Of a stretch of 64,000 nt of DNA, positions 20,324 through 31,253 are shown one piece after another. Each line of letters starts with the position of its first letter. Within the stretch, counting starts at the first letter, position 1. The notes under the pieces were generated by a model. It saw nothing but the letters and a program-made list of their open reading frames with translations, was not told where the DNA came from and did no database searches. The position numbers were made by a program, and so were the translations under genes. Where the stretch lies: contig NZ_CP038255.1 of the NCBI RefSeq assembly GCF_004564135.1, positions 404,501 to 468,500 on the forward strand, read 5' to 3'. This DNA comes from Terasakiella sp. SH-1. GTDB lineage: Bacteria > Pseudomonadota > Alphaproteobacteria > Rhodospirillales > Terasakiellaceae.

Positions 20324-21027
20324 TGGCCCCGATTATTGGCCATCGGGGTTGTGCGGGCCATGCGCCGGAAAATACATTGGCAGGTATTCGTGATGCTGCG
20401 CGTGTGGGCTGCACATGGGTGGAGGCGGATGCCACCTTATTGGCTGATGAAACAGTGGTGTTGTTTCATGACGATACACTGGACCGATGTTGTTGTGATG
20501 CCAGCGGGTTTATTCGTGAACAAAACTGGAAAGATGCGATCACGCTGGATGCTGGGTACTGGTTTGACGATGGGCGCTTTGTAGGTGAACACATTCCGCT
20601 TTTAAGGGATGCGGTGAGCTGTTGTCAGGCGTTAGACCTCGGTTTTAATATTGAGCTTAAAACCCATCGTGGGGAAGGCGAACATTTGGGGGCACGTGTT
20701 GCCGAATTGTTAAAAGAGTCAGGTAAGTATCTTGTTTCCAGTTATGATGTGGGTGCGTTAAAAGCTTTTCACAAACAAAAGCCAGCTTGCCCGCTGGGGA
20801 TTATTTATGATGATTTGCCCCAAGACTGGCGGGTCCTTGCCGATGAACTGGAAGCGGTCTCCATCCATTTGTGGTCTAAGCACATAACACAAGAGGTAAT
20901 TGATCAGGTGAAGGCGACAGGGCGTGAACTGTATGTTTTTACCGTGAATGAAAAAAAACAGGCCGAAAAGCTGTGGGCGCTGGGGGTCGATGGTCTATTC
21001 AGTGACTTGCCAGACCAGTTGCGTTAG
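20317..21027 (+). CDS. Glycerophosphodiester phosphodiesterase
   Basis: A cytoplasmic GDPD (about 236 residues, no signal peptide) hydrolysing deacylated phospholipids to glycerol-3-phosphate and an alcohol. Motifs: [18 protein letters not shown] (catalytic His and Glu), [23 protein letters not shown] and [10 protein letters not shown] (metal ligands), ending [11 protein letters not shown]. The reading frame can begin at GTG 20308, ATG 20317 or ATG 20323; all overlap the end of the cds1-like gene (ATGTTAATG), so termination-reinitiation is likely. Similar to UgpQ. Its presence with a cysteine desulfhydrase suggests an operon of convenience. Confidence 0.9.
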   Translation: MLMAPIIGHRGCAGHAPENTLAGIRDAARVGCTWVEADATLLADETVVLFHDDTLDRCCCDASGFIREQNWKDAITLDAGYWFDDGRFVGEHIPLLRDAVSCCQALDLGFNIELKTHRGEGEHLGARVAELLKESGKYLVSSYDVGALKAFHKQKPACPLGIIYDDLPQDWRVLADELEAVSIHLWSKHITQEVIDQVKATGRELYVFTVNEKKQAEKLWALGVDGLFSDLPDQLR

Positions 21028-21032
21028 GCTCT

Positions 21033-21050
21033 TAGGGCCAGGACCCTAGG
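21033..21050. repeat. Dispersed palindrome, family A
   Basis: tagggcc-ag-gacccta (21033-21048) is a near-perfect inverted repeat with a 2-nt centre, 5 bp after the phosphodiesterase stop and just before the convergent end of rlmJ. Nineteen of 20 bases match the copy that starts at 8804. It may serve as a bidirectional transcription stop. Confidence 0.6.
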
Positions 21051-21813
21051 GAAAGAGGCATTTTTTCATTTCTTGTTCTGCGCCTTCAAATGTCTGGTCA
21101 AAGTCATCTGGGGGATTGAAAATGGCGAGCCCGGTGCCATACATGCCCCGTTCTTTTTTCGGGCCAATCAGCTCGTAGCATTTTGCCCCTTTGAGTTTAC
21201 TTTTCAAATCCTGATGGCGGCCTTCGGGCAGGATGGGATACCAAACCATAGTTGTTGCACCCGGCCAGCGTTTATGGGAGTTGACGGCCAAGCGGGCAAT
21301 GGTGTCATATTCTTCTTTTTGTTCAAAAGACGGGTCGATTAACAATAAACCGGGCGCTTTACGGTTCGGCAGATAGTTCACCAGCTCGTCCAGTGAATTT
21401 TTATTCAGCAGCTTCAGGCGGCTGTCTTCACCCATATTGTTTTGCAGGACCTGATATTCATTGGGATGAAATTCAAAAAAAAGGGCGCGATGATTATCGG
21501 CCATCCGTTTTTGCATAAGGGCAGGGGAGCCGGGGTAACACTGGGGGCCAAAGCTGGAGACAAGATCCACGTAATCAGCTAACGCCGGGTTCGTTACGCC
21601 CTGATCTGAAAGACGACCAATCCCTTCTTTCCATTCACCCGTTTTCTGGGCCTGTTCCCCACTTAGGTCATAAAGACCACAGCCGGAATGGCTGTCCATA
21701 TAGGTGACAAGTCTGGACTGTTGACCTAGAGATTTCAGAACAAGACAAAGGGCCGTGTGTTTATGCACATCGGCAAAATTTCCGGCGTGATAACCGTGCT
21801 GGTAACTGAGCAT
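21046..21813 (-). CDS. rlmJ: 23S rRNA (adenine-N6)-methyltransferase RlmJ
   Basis: Methylates A2030 of 23S rRNA (E. coli numbering). The 255 residues start with the RlmJ hallmark MLSYQHGYHAGNFADVHKH and continue with a Rossmann SAM site (TYMDSHSGCGLYDL) and the catalytic LLLIDPSFEQKEEY, where E. coli-type enzymes have DPPYE. The start ATG 21813 follows the small gene at 22066-21827 by 13 bp, so the two are likely cotranscribed. The gene overlaps a family A palindrome at its 3' end. Confidence 0.93.
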   Translation of the reverse strand: MLSYQHGYHAGNFADVHKHTALCLVLKSLGQQSRLVTYMDSHSGCGLYDLSGEQAQKTGEWKEGIGRLSDQGVTNPALADYVDLVSSFGPQCYPGSPALMQKRMADNHRALFFEFHPNEYQVLQNNMGEDSRLKLLNKNSLDELVNYLPNRKAPGLLLIDPSFEQKEEYDTIARLAVNSHKRWPGATTMVWYPILPEGRHQDLKSKLKGAKCYELIGPKKERGMYGTGLAIFNPPDDFDQTFEGAEQEMKKCLFP

Positions 21814-21826
21814 TTAAAAGTGCGCT

Positions 21827-22066
21827 TTATTTGGGTGGATGGAGCACACCGTCTACTTCATGGGCCATCTTTTGTAAATGATTTAAACGGCCAATGCTTT
21901 CACAGTTGAGCTGGTCACGGTTGGCTTCCATATCATCTAAATGTTTGATCACCGCACGCAGGCGATTGCTGGCGGCTGACTTTTTATCCTTGGCAATATC
22001 ATCTAATGCGAGATTGAGTTTTGCGCGATAGTCAACGAAATCTTTATAGGCAAATGAGTGTGACAC
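21827..22066 (-). CDS. Small conserved-looking protein of unknown function
   Basis: A 79-residue, soluble, mostly helical protein (LNLALDDIAKDKKSAASNRLRAVIKHLDDMEANRDQL is charged and heptad-like). I do not recognise the family. It is supported as a gene by a strong Shine-Dalgarno (aggagagg) placed 5 bp before GTG 22066, and by tight spacing to rlmJ. It lies between the atp operon terminator and rlmJ, so it is probably the first gene of a two-gene unit. A role in ribosome maturation would be speculation from position. Confidence 0.7.
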   Translation of the reverse strand: MSHSFAYKDFVDYRAKLNLALDDIAKDKKSAASNRLRAVIKHLDDMEANRDQLNCESIGRLNHLQKMAHEVDGVLHPPK

Positions 22067-22128
22067 GAACCTCTCCTGTATTTTGATTTCAATATAAAAA
22101 GGCTAGGTGTCTTAAAGGGAAGAGTCAA

Positions 22129-22160
22129 AGAAAAAGGGTGTATGGAAGAACCATACACCC
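22129..22160 (-). terminator. Terminator of the F1 ATP synthase operon
   Basis: A 10-bp perfect stem, gggtgtatgg (22136-22145) with ccatacaccc (22151-22160), and a 5-nt loop. Read on the minus strand it is followed by a U tract (aaaaa at 22131-22135 on plus). It lies 28 bp after the atpC stop. Confidence 0.9.
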
Positions 22161-22187
22161 CAATTCTTTTGTTTCTGATGTGCTTAA

Positions 22188-22592
22188 TTAAGCACCGCAG
22201 GCTGCAACCATGGCTTCCGCAGCAGCAAGCTCACGCTCGGCAACTTTACGGGTGACATCATTGTCAGCTGCTTGAAGGTCGTCATTTGCCTTTTGCAGAC
22301 GGGCTTCAGCATGATCGCGATCGAGTTCATCAAGCGCAATAGCTTCTTCCGCCAGAACGGCACAACGTTCTTCAGAAACTTCAGCAAAACCGCCTTCGAC
22401 AAAAATGCGTTTCGCAACTTTGTCGTTTTCGTAGATGTCGATGATGCCGGGACGAACCGTCGTCAGCATCGGCGTGTGCCCGGGCAGGACACCGAAGTCA
22501 CCTTCGCCGCCCGGAACCACAACCATTTCGACTTCTTCAGACAGAAGCAGCTTGGCCGGGGAAACGAGTTCGAATTGAACTTTATCACTCAT
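22188..22592 (-). CDS. atpC: F1F0 ATP synthase subunit epsilon
   Basis: A 134-residue central-stalk subunit that couples and inhibits the F1 motor. The N-terminal beta-sandwich is clear (FELVSPAKLLLSEEVEMVVVPGGEGDFGVLPGHTPMLTTVRPG) and a C-terminal helical hairpin rich in Ala and Glu follows (DRDHAEARLQKANDDLQAADND). It is last in the atpHAGDC operon, 33 bp after atpD, and a strong terminator follows. Confidence 0.97.
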   Translation of the reverse strand: MSDKVQFELVSPAKLLLSEEVEMVVVPGGEGDFGVLPGHTPMLTTVRPGIIDIYENDKVAKRIFVEGGFAEVSEERCAVLAEEAIALDELDRDHAEARLQKANDDLQAADNDVTRKVAERELAAAEAMVAACGA

Positions 22593-22625
22593 TGTGTTGT
22601 CTCCTGGCTAGTTGTTTTGTCTAAA

Positions 22626-24062
<1,437 letters not shown>

Positions 24063-24092
24063 CTACTTCGCAAATAAATTTGCGTCTTACGG

Positions 24093-24989
24093 TTACAGCG
24101 CTTCAGCGCCGGAAATGATTTCGATCAGTTCATTCGTAATTGCAGCTTGACGTGCGCGGTTGTAAGTCAGTGTGAGACCGTTAATCATCTCACCTGCGTT
24201 ACGTGTCGCATTATCCATGGCTGCCATACGAGCACCCTGTTCAGAAGCAAAGCTTTCGAGCATGGCGCGGAAGATCTGTACCGAAAGGTTCCGCGGCAAA
24301 AGTTCTTCCAGGATATCTTCTTCTGAAGGCTCATATTCATAAAGAGCTTTCAGTTCAGCACCTTCTTCCTCAGTTGCTTCTTCAGTTTGTTCAGCAACCT
24401 GGAAAGGAATGACTTGCAGCGGCGTTACTTCTTGTGTAATGGCGGATACAAACTTGTTGTATACGACAGTACATACGTCGATTTCACCTTCTTCGTACAT
24501 TGTACGAATGCGAAGTGCGATAGAATCAGCGTCTGTATATTGCGCGCCGTTCTTGGTCAGGTCTTCCATTGTTTCAAGGATTGTATCCCCGAATTGACGG
24601 TTAACCTGATCACGACCTTTGCGCCCCAAGCACAAGACTTTTACGGATTTGCCAGCTTCTTGAAGCTCGGCAATTTTATTCCGGGCATATCGACCAATGT
24701 TTGCGTTGAAACCGCCACACAGACCACGGTCAGAAGACACCAGCACGATGAGGTGCTTTTCGTCTTTGCCGTTACCTGCCAGCAGTTCCGGAGCGCCATC
24801 CACACCGTCGAAGCTCTTTGCAAGAGCCCCAACCATTGCTTCCATGCGCTCGGCATAGGGGCGAGACGATTCTGCTGCCATTTGGGCTTTACGCAGTTTC
24901 GCCGCCGCCACCATTTTCATGGCCGAAGTGATCTTCTGTGTCGATTTGACACTGTCGATCCTGATTTTTAGGTCCTTGAGGTTTGGCAT
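24093..24989 (-). CDS. atpG: F1F0 ATP synthase subunit gamma
   Basis: Rotating central shaft of F1, 298 residues. The N-terminal helix [21 protein letters not shown] and [15 protein letters not shown], the [10 protein letters not shown] motif, and the C-terminal helix with [20 protein letters not shown] and [19 protein letters not shown] are typical. A Glu-rich insertion about 205-225 ([23 protein letters not shown]) resembles the regulatory-region variation seen in alphaproteobacterial gamma subunits. It is 35 bp after atpA. Confidence 0.98.
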   Translation of the reverse strand: MPNLKDLKIRIDSVKSTQKITSAMKMVAAAKLRKAQMAAESSRPYAERMEAMVGALAKSFDGVDGAPELLAGNGKDEKHLIVLVSSDRGLCGGFNANIGRYARNKIAELQEAGKSVKVLCLGRKGRDQVNRQFGDTILETMEDLTKNGAQYTDADSIALRIRTMYEEGEIDVCTVVYNKFVSAITQEVTPLQVIPFQVAEQTEEATEEEGAELKALYEYEPSEEDILEELLPRNLSVQIFRAMLESFASEQGARMAAMDNATRNAGEMINGLTLTYNRARQAAITNELIEIISGAEAL

Positions 24990-25024
24990 ATGCCTATTTC
25001 CTCTTCTTCAACGATGAAACTTAA

Positions 25025-26557
25025 TTAGGCGAAAGACTTAGTGAAGTCGTCTAGGTACTTCTTAAGTTTTTCTTCTGTCTCATCGCTGAGCTTCTTCTCA
25101 CCACGGATAGTGGAAAGAATTTCAGAACCATTTGCGCGAATGTCGTCAAGCATAGCAGCTTCAAAACGGTTTACGTCAGTAGCAGCGATACCGTCGAGGT
25201 AACCATTCACACCAGCGAAGATGGAAACAACTTGCTCTTCAACCGGAAGCGGAGAGAACTGCGGCTGCTTCAGCAACTCAGTCAAACGCTCACCACGTGC
25301 CAGCAGTTGCTGAGTGGACGCATCAAGGTCAGAAGCAAACTGTGCGAACGCAGCCATCTCACGATACTGGGCCAATTCCAGTTTAACGGAACCCGCAACC
25401 TGTTTCATGGCTTTGATCTGCGCAGAAGACCCTACACGAGATACAGACAGACCAACGTTTACGGCCGGACGGATACCTTTATAGAACAGTTCAGTTTCCA
25501 AGAAGATCTGACCGTCTGTAATGGAGATCACGTTTGTCGGAATAAACGCAGATACGTCACCACCTTGTGTTTCAATAACAGGCAGAGCTGTCAAAGAACC
25601 GGCACCCATGTCGTCAGACATTTTACAAGCGCGTTCAAGCAGGCGAGAGTGAAGATAGAATACGTCACCCGGATAAGCTTCACGCCCAGGAGGGCGACGC
25701 AGCAGCAGGGACATCTGACGGTAAGCAACGGCCTGTTTGGACAGGTCATCGTAACCGATCAGGGCGTGCATGCCGTTGTCACGGAAGTATTCACCCATGG
25801 CAGCGCCACAGTACGGTGCAAGGAACTGCATCGGAGCAGGTTCAGAAGCTGTCGCAGCAACAACGATGGAATATTCCAGAGCGTTGTTCTCTTCAAGAAC
25901 TTTAACCAGCTGAGCAACAGTAGAACGTTTTTGACCAACAGCAACGTAAACACAGTAAAGCTTTTCGCTTTCATCTTTAGCGTTGTCGTTTACGTTCTTC
26001 TGGTTCAACATTGCATCAAGGATGATGGCTGTTTTACCAGTCTGACGGTCACCAATTACCAATTCACGCTGGCCACGACCAACCGGGATCAAGCTGTCAA
26101 CAGCTTTCAGGCCAGTTTGTACAGGCTCGTGTACGGATTTACGCGGGATGATGCCCGGCGCTTTTACTTCCATCAACTGGTTTGTAACGTCTTCCAGCGG
26201 GCCTTTGCCGTCGATCGGGTTACCCAGACCGTCAACAACGCGACCCAAAAGGCCCTTACCAACCGGTACTTCCACGATGGCGCCAGTACGTTTTACTGTG
26301 TCGCCTTCTTTGATAGCACGGTCATCACCGAAAATTACGATACCGACGTTGTCGGTTTCCAAGTTCAGTGCCATACCTTTCAAGCCACCAGGAAATTCAA
26401 CCATTTCCCCTGCTTGAACGTTATCCAAACCATGTACGCGGGCGATACCATCACCCACAGACAATACTTGACCAACCTCAGCTACGTCAGCTTCGGTTCC
26501 GAAATTAGCGATCTGATCTTTGAGGATCGCAGAAATTTCCGCGGCGCGGATTTCCAT
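25025..26557 (-). CDS. atpA: F1F0 ATP synthase subunit alpha
   Basis: Nucleotide-binding structural and regulatory F1 subunit, 510 residues from ATG 26557 ([16 protein letters not shown]). P-loop [15 protein letters not shown], the arginine-finger region ([13 protein letters not shown]) and the C-terminal helical domain are present. A GTG one codon upstream (26560) is also in frame, but ATG 26557 shares its A with the atpH stop (TGATG), which indicates translational coupling. Confidence 0.98.
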   Translation of the reverse strand: MEIRAAEISAILKDQIANFGTEADVAEVGQVLSVGDGIARVHGLDNVQAGEMVEFPGGLKGMALNLETDNVGIVIFGDDRAIKEGDTVKRTGAIVEVPVGKGLLGRVVDGLGNPIDGKGPLEDVTNQLMEVKAPGIIPRKSVHEPVQTGLKAVDSLIPVGRGQRELVIGDRQTGKTAIILDAMLNQKNVNDNAKDESEKLYCVYVAVGQKRSTVAQLVKVLEENNALEYSIVVAATASEPAPMQFLAPYCGAAMGEYFRDNGMHALIGYDDLSKQAVAYRQMSLLLRRPPGREAYPGDVFYLHSRLLERACKMSDDMGAGSLTALPVIETQGGDVSAFIPTNVISITDGQIFLETELFYKGIRPAVNVGLSVSRVGSSAQIKAMKQVAGSVKLELAQYREMAAFAQFASDLDASTQQLLARGERLTELLKQPQFSPLPVEEQVVSIFAGVNGYLDGIAATDVNRFEAAMLDDIRANGSEILSTIRGEKKLSDETEEKLKKYLDDFTKSFA

Positions 26558-27117
26558 CACCCAACCCCTTTCATGGCGAGTTGAAGATGTTGCAGCTTGG
26601 TACGCAGGCTAGAATCAACCATGCGTGAACCGACCTTGACGATCAAACCGCCAAGTACTGCAGGGTCCACCTTCTGTTCAACAGCGACATCACTGCCAAT
26701 TGCTTCCTTGAGGGAAGCGGTCAACGAATCAACTTGCTTCTGCGTCAGCGCTTTAGAAGAAGTTACAGAAGCTGTAACTTCGCCTTTGTGCTCAGCAAGA
26801 AGCGCCTGAAAGCCGATAATCATGCCTTCAAGTTCAAAGAGGCGACGGTTTTGTGCCACCACTCCAATAAATCTTTTCGTGAGATCTGAAATTTGTGCCT
26901 TGTCCATGACAGCAGTCATGGCTCGGCCTTGTTCTTCGCGTGCGATCACAGGACTATGAACAAGTTTGGAGAGATCTTCCGATTCCGCCAGCATAGCTGA
27001 CAGGTCAGAAAGATCCTGAGCCACTTGATCAACCGCGTTGTTATCCACAGCAAGCTCAAAAAGAGCCTGAGAATAACGACCGGCAAGTCCGCTTGCACCT
27101 TGTGCTTTAGAAGCCAC
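26557..27117 (-). CDS. atpH: F1F0 ATP synthase subunit delta
   Basis: Peripheral-stalk subunit joining F1 to F0, 186 residues from GTG 27117 ([23 protein letters not shown]). A longer frame to TTG 27174 exists, but its extra 19 residues are Cys/Trp-rich and unlike the family, and the GTG start gives the usual length with gaggg about 9 bp upstream. The conserved C-terminal region ([25 protein letters not shown]) is intact. It is the first gene of the operon. The F0 genes (atpI, B, E, F) are not adjacent, as is usual in alphaproteobacteria. Confidence 0.93.
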   Translation of the reverse strand: MASKAQGASGLAGRYSQALFELAVDNNAVDQVAQDLSDLSAMLAESEDLSKLVHSPVIAREEQGRAMTAVMDKAQISDLTKRFIGVVAQNRRLFELEGMIIGFQALLAEHKGEVTASVTSSKALTQKQVDSLTASLKEAIGSDVAVEQKVDPAVLGGLIVKVGSRMVDSSLRTKLQHLQLAMKGVG

Positions 27118-27225
27118 TTGGGACAGCCCTCGACATTTGGTCCACCCGAAGGGACATGCGGTGCACGTCCCCAAACGACGATACCCTTCTCCTAAGCAAA
27201 AACACTTAGCAAATGAGTAGCGGTG

Positions 27226-27254
27226 TCATAACACACCGTCGCCCCAAGATGCAA
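27226..27254 (-). promoter_or_regulatory. Candidate sigma-70 promoter of the atp operon
   Basis: On the minus strand TTGCAT (plus 27249-27254) and TTATGA (plus 27226-27231) are separated by exactly 17 bp and lie about 110 bp before the atpH start. The leader between holds a hairpin (about 27152-27172; ggggacgtg with catgtccc, one wobble). No other strong match was seen in the gap between priA and atpH. Confidence 0.5.
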
Positions 27255-27401
27255 GCAACCATCTCTTGCATGTGCAAATTAATCGAAACCGTGGGAAAAT
27301 AAGGCGGATTCTCAACTGTGGTCATACCAGAATGGGCCTTTTTGAGGGCTCTTTTGTTGGGGAATCGAGCCCACCTGAGCGGGAATCTATGCGCAAGATT
27401 C

Positions 27402-29606
27402 TTACAAGAAACTATAGGGGTCGATATCGACCTGTACACGCACGCTGCGTCCCGGTGCAGTTCTTTCCAGCCAGTCTTTCAGGATGGCTTGAATAGGGAT
27501 GTTTTTATCTGTCTTGAGGAGCAGGCGACGGCGATGTCGTCCCCGGATCATCGCCAAGGGGGCAGGGGCAGGGCCAAGGGCAAGGATGCCCTGACCATGT
27601 GGGGCATTGCGCCCCAGTGCGTTGGCGGTTTCATCAACCAGCACTTCATCTTCACCGGAAACAATCAGGGCAGCGAGGCGGCCAAAGGGGGGCATGCCTG
27701 CGGTTTTGCGTGCTTCGGCTTCGCATTCAAGAAAACGGTCACGCAAACCCGATTTCAGGGCTTTCATGACTGGATGGTCCGGCATAAATGTTTGCAGCAT
27801 GACAGTGCCGGGGCGATCACCGCGTCCTGCGCGTCCAGCCACCTGATACAGCAGTTGGTAGGTGCGTTCACTGGCGCGTAAATCTCCACCGGACAGGCCC
27901 AGGTCGGCATCGACGACACCGACCAGTGTAAGCATGGGGAAGTGGTAGCCTTTAGCCACCATTTGTGTGCCGATCAGAAGGTCGACTTCATGATCTTCGA
28001 TCTTGCGGACCAATTCGGCAGCTTGTGCGGGGGAGGTCACGGTATCACTGGCGGCAACAATGGCGCGTAAGTCGGGAAAGGTTTCGGCCACTTCTTCGGC
28101 CAGTCGTTCTACACCGGGGCCGCAGGCTGCAAAATTTCCTTCTGACTCGCAGTTTGGGCAGCTATGCAAGGGGCGGGTGAAAAAACCGCAGTGATGACAT
28201 TGCAGTTTCCCGGCCTTGCGATGTTCCACCAGCCAGCTTGTGCAGTTGGGACATTGCAGACGATGCCCGCAAGAGCGGCATAAGGTTAAAGGGGCATAGC
28301 CGCGGCGGTTGAGATAGAGCATGACTTGCTCCCCTTTGGCGACGGTCTCTTTAATCGCGTTGATCAGGCTGGGCGAGAGCCATTTTTGCCGTTCCGGTTT
28401 ATCGAGTCGCAGGTCAACCGTTTCCACCGCAGGCAGGGGGACATTGGCATGGCGTGCAGGCATGTGAAGATTGTCGTAGCGATGATCCCAGCTGTTAACC
28501 ACTGTTTCCAGCGAGGGGGTGGCAGAGGCCAGAACCACCGGGCATTTCCCCATCTGGGCACGCACGACGGCCATGTCGCGCCCATTATATATGACGCCTT
28601 CTTCCTGTTTGAAAGACGCATCGTGTTCTTCATCCACGATAATCAGGCCAAGGTCTTTATAAGGCAAAAACAGGGCAGAGCGTGCCCCGACCACCACATG
28701 GGCCTGCCCACGAATAATGGCGCGCCATGTTTTTTTGCGCATGGATTGGCCGATGTCGGAATGCCACACAGCGGGTTCTACACCAAAGCGTTTTTTAAAA
28801 CGTTGCAGCCATTGGGACGACAGGGCGATTTCCGGTAGCAAGACTGCCACCTGTTTGCCTTTGGATAGGGCCATGGCAATGGCTTCAAAATAAACCTCGG
28901 TTTTACCGGAACCAGGCACGCCGTCTAATAAGGTGACATTAAAGCCATTCTCGCCGCCCGCCCGTTCGGTTTTGGCAACCAGATCATCGGCAGCGACTTT
29001 TTGTTGTTGGGCCAGTTCATAACCATCCTGTTGCCAGTTCGGTTCCTGAAAGGGGCTGGGGTCACTGATATGGAGTGAATTTAAGGCCCCAGCCTCAAGT
29101 AATCCTTTTAAGACGGAGGTACCGCACCCGGCCTCACGCGCAATGTCGCTGGCGGCCATGGGGGGCATACCCTCCATAAAAGACAGAACACGTTCACGGG
29201 CTTTGGTGAGTTTTAACCCGTCAGGCTGATGAGGTGACTTTATATAAGCAGTTTTTGGGGCAGGGTCAGAGAGGGCACCGGGCACCGACATGACCATTTT
29301 TAAAATAGAACCGGCAGGTTGCAGGGTGTAGCGTGTCACCCAGTCAATAAATTTGCGCGACGGGGCCGGAATAGGGGGCTGGTCCAGTTTTTCAATAACG
29401 TTTTTCAGTTTTTCAAAGGGCAGGTCTGGGTTTTCGGCTTCTAAGGACCAAACAACACCCGTGCGTTCACGCGGGCCCAATGGCACGGTGACAAAATCGC
29501 CTTCACTGACTTCGATACCCGGTGGTAGCGCATAGTCATAAACCCCGCTTAAGGGCAGGGGAAGAAGGACGCTGATGCGTCGTTCCTGATCGGCAAAAAG
29601 GGACAC
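27402..29606 (-). CDS. priA: Primosomal replication restart helicase PriA
   Basis: 3'-5' helicase that reloads the replisome at stalled forks. About 734 residues: N-terminal 3'BD (RISVLLPLPLSGVYDYALP), Walker A LLDGVPGSGKTEVYFEA, DEEHD box, zinc-binding Cys pairs (CRSCGHRLQCPNC, CHHCG, CPNCES) and C-terminal helicase motifs (GTQMVAKGYHFP, QVAGRAGRG). The open frame extends to 29651, but bases 29615-29646 are a dispersed palindrome. Three starts are possible: 29651, ATG 29621 (MTRLDVS) and GTG 29606, the last with aagg about 7 bp upstream. I favour 29606. It ends about 285 bp upstream of the atpH start and may share transcription with the atp operon. Confidence 0.93.
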   Translation of the reverse strand: MSLFADQERRISVLLPLPLSGVYDYALPPGIEVSEGDFVTVPLGPRERTGVVWSLEAENPDLPFEKLKNVIEKLDQPPIPAPSRKFIDWVTRYTLQPAGSILKMVMSVPGALSDPAPKTAYIKSPHQPDGLKLTKARERVLSFMEGMPPMAASDIAREAGCGTSVLKGLLEAGALNSLHISDPSPFQEPNWQQDGYELAQQQKVAADDLVAKTERAGGENGFNVTLLDGVPGSGKTEVYFEAIAMALSKGKQVAVLLPEIALSSQWLQRFKKRFGVEPAVWHSDIGQSMRKKTWRAIIRGQAHVVVGARSALFLPYKDLGLIIVDEEHDASFKQEEGVIYNGRDMAVVRAQMGKCPVVLASATPSLETVVNSWDHRYDNLHMPARHANVPLPAVETVDLRLDKPERQKWLSPSLINAIKETVAKGEQVMLYLNRRGYAPLTLCRSCGHRLQCPNCTSWLVEHRKAGKLQCHHCGFFTRPLHSCPNCESEGNFAACGPGVERLAEEVAETFPDLRAIVAASDTVTSPAQAAELVRKIEDHEVDLLIGTQMVAKGYHFPMLTLVGVVDADLGLSGGDLRASERTYQLLYQVAGRAGRGDRPGTVMLQTFMPDHPVMKALKSGLRDRFLECEAEARKTAGMPPFGRLAALIVSGEDEVLVDETANALGRNAPHGQGILALGPAPAPLAMIRGRHRRRLLLKTDKNIPIQAILKDWLERTAPGRSVRVQVDIDPYSFL

Positions 29607-29614
29607 GTCTAACC

Positions 29615-29646
29615 TTGTCATCCTCGCGAATGCGGGGATTTGTAAA
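29615..29646. repeat. Dispersed palindrome, family B, at the priA 5' end
   Basis: atcctcgc (29620-29627) pairs with gcggggat (29632-29639) through an 8-bp stem with one G-T pair around gaat. The identical stem, with a different loop, occurs at 58235-58254. It overlaps the upstream part of the priA reading frame. Repeats of this kind are common in proteobacterial genomes. Confidence 0.7.
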
Positions 29647-29846
29647 ACCAAATGAAAAAGGCCCTTGTCTGCACAAGGACAACGAAAAAATGATATTATG
29701 CGTTTTTATGTCATAAAGTCTTTACCTTATCACTTTAAAACGGCAATTTCATAGAAACACCCTGTTCGTGAAATATAGGGGTCTCTTTTAATAAGGTCTT
29801 TGGAAAAAAGATTTTCGAAGATAACAAGAAATGTGGAGCTTCACTT

Positions 29847-30503
29847 ATGAAATTTTTTGTTGATACCGCTGATGTAACCGAAATCAAGGAATTGGCCGAT
29901 GTGGGCTTGTTGGATGGTGTCACCACCAACCCGTCTTTGATTGCAAAATCGGGTCGCCCGTTTTTGGAGGTTGTCGCAGAAATTTGTAAGATTGTGGATG
30001 GTCCGGTCAGTGCCGAAGTCACGGCCCCTGATTTTGAAACCATGATGAAAGAAGCTGACGTTCTGCGCAAAATCGCTGATAATGTCGCGATTAAAGTCCC
30101 GATGACGCGTGATGGCATTAAAACTTGTAAGCATCTGTCTGATGATGGCTGTCAGGTCAATGTGACCCTGGTGTTCTCTGCGGCTCAAGCCTTGCTGGCG
30201 GCTAAAGCCGGTGCGGCCTTTGTGTCCCCATTCATCGGTCGCTTGGATGATTTGGGACAGGACGGGATGTCCTTGATTGAAGATATTGTTGAAATTTATG
30301 CCAATTACCCGGACCTGCAAACCGAAGTTCTGGCAGCGTCTGTGCGTGGCCCACTCCATGTGGTTCAAGCGGCTCAAGCTGGTGCAGATGTGGCAACGGT
30401 TCCGGCTAAGGCCCTGTGGCAGTTGTTTAACCATCCGCTGACAGATAAAGGTCTGGCGGCTTTTGAAGCCGACTGGGCGAAAACAGGGCAAAGTATTTTG
30501 TGA
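29847..30503 (+). CDS. Transaldolase / fructose-6-phosphate aldolase family
   Basis: A 218-residue short-form transaldolase (TalC/Fsa type) moving dihydroxyacetone units in the pentose phosphate pathway. Motifs: [34 protein letters not shown], Schiff-base Lys83 in [38 protein letters not shown] and [14 protein letters not shown]. Length fits the compact decameric subfamily. ATG 29847 has ggag 9 bp upstream. It precedes the DUF484-xerC pair by 50 bp. Whether it is a true transaldolase or an F6P aldolase cannot be decided without aligning active-site residues. Confidence 0.92.
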   Translation: MKFFVDTADVTEIKELADVGLLDGVTTNPSLIAKSGRPFLEVVAEICKIVDGPVSAEVTAPDFETMMKEADVLRKIADNVAIKVPMTRDGIKTCKHLSDDGCQVNVTLVFSAAQALLAAKAGAAFVSPFIGRLDDLGQDGMSLIEDIVEIYANYPDLQTEVLAASVRGPLHVVQAAQAGADVATVPAKALWQLFNHPLTDKGLAAFEADWAKTGQSIL

Positions 30504-30552
30504 TCTGAAAAAAACAGATCAAAGATATTAAAGTAGTGTGAAAGGTTCAAGC

Positions 30553-31251
30553 ATGTCTGGCGAAAAAGAGGGTTCAACAGGTCAACTCCCCCTGAGCGAT
30601 CAGGATGTGGTGGTGTATTTGCAGAAAAATCCTGACTTTTTTGTGGAAAACAAGGCTTTGCTGGAAGTGCTTGAACTGCCTGCACGCTATAGCGGGGAAC
30701 AGATTGTTGATCTTCAACATGAAGCCTTAAAGCGCTTGCGGGCCAAGCAGGACATGCTGGTGGATAATTCCCGTTCCAACATGTCTATCCAGATGGCGAC
30801 CCATGAGGCGGTGCTGGCCATGTTGGAAGCACGCACACTGGATGAATTGATTGGGATCGTTCAGGATGAATTGCCGATTTTACTTGATATTGATATGGCG
30901 GCGATTGCCTTGGAAGGGGCTGTGGAAACGATTGATATGTCCGCTGAAGGTATGCCTGTCTTATTACCCGCTGGGGAGGTGCAAAGACGCCTTGGGGATC
31001 AGGATGTTTCTTTGGTGGCATCGGTTCAACCCGGTGATCCTTTGTTTGGGGCGGCACGTGATCTTGTGCGTTCTGTTGCCATTGCACGCCTGTATTCCAC
31101 AGAAACAATGCCTGCGGGGGTGTTAATCTTGGGGGCACGGGATGAAAACTCATTTCATCCCCATCAGGGAACGGAATTGATTACCTTTATGGCGCGTGTG
31201 GCGGAAATTCTGGTGGAACGTTGGCTCAGTGCCAGTGACATGGATGAATAA
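30553..31251 (+). CDS. DUF484 family protein
   Basis: A 232-residue cytoplasmic protein of the DUF484 family, which has a GAF-like fold. QDVVVYLQKNPDFFVENKALLEVLELP is the family N-terminal signature and the later part (PAGVLILGARDENSFHPHQGTELITFMARVAEI) resembles a GAF domain. The function is unknown in the literature I know. Genes of this family usually sit directly upstream of xerC, as here (stop 30 bp from... the next start is 2 bp downstream). ATG 30553 has aaagg 8 bp upstream; an in-frame GTG at 30538 is less likely. Confidence 0.88.
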   Translation: MSGEKEGSTGQLPLSDQDVVVYLQKNPDFFVENKALLEVLELPARYSGEQIVDLQHEALKRLRAKQDMLVDNSRSNMSIQMATHEAVLAMLEARTLDELIGIVQDELPILLDIDMAAIALEGAVETIDMSAEGMPVLLPAGEVQRRLGDQDVSLVASVQPGDPLFGAARDLVRSVAIARLYSTETMPAGVLILGARDENSFHPHQGTELITFMARVAEILVERWLSASDMDE

Positions 31252-31253
31252 AA

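Noticed and set aside
25232-26584. A 450-codon open frame on the plus strand opposite atpA
   Set aside because: It is the mirror of a highly expressed conserved gene with biased codon use. It has no family similarity, and its composition (Cys, Phe, Arg rich) is that of antisense translation. Similar long frames opposite atpD (23139-24077), atpG (24387-24971) and metH (47476-48489) are rejected for the same reason.
27318-27881. 187-codon plus-strand frame opposite the priA 3' end
   Set aside because: It is antisense to a conserved zinc-binding helicase gene and has no recognisable domain or start signal.
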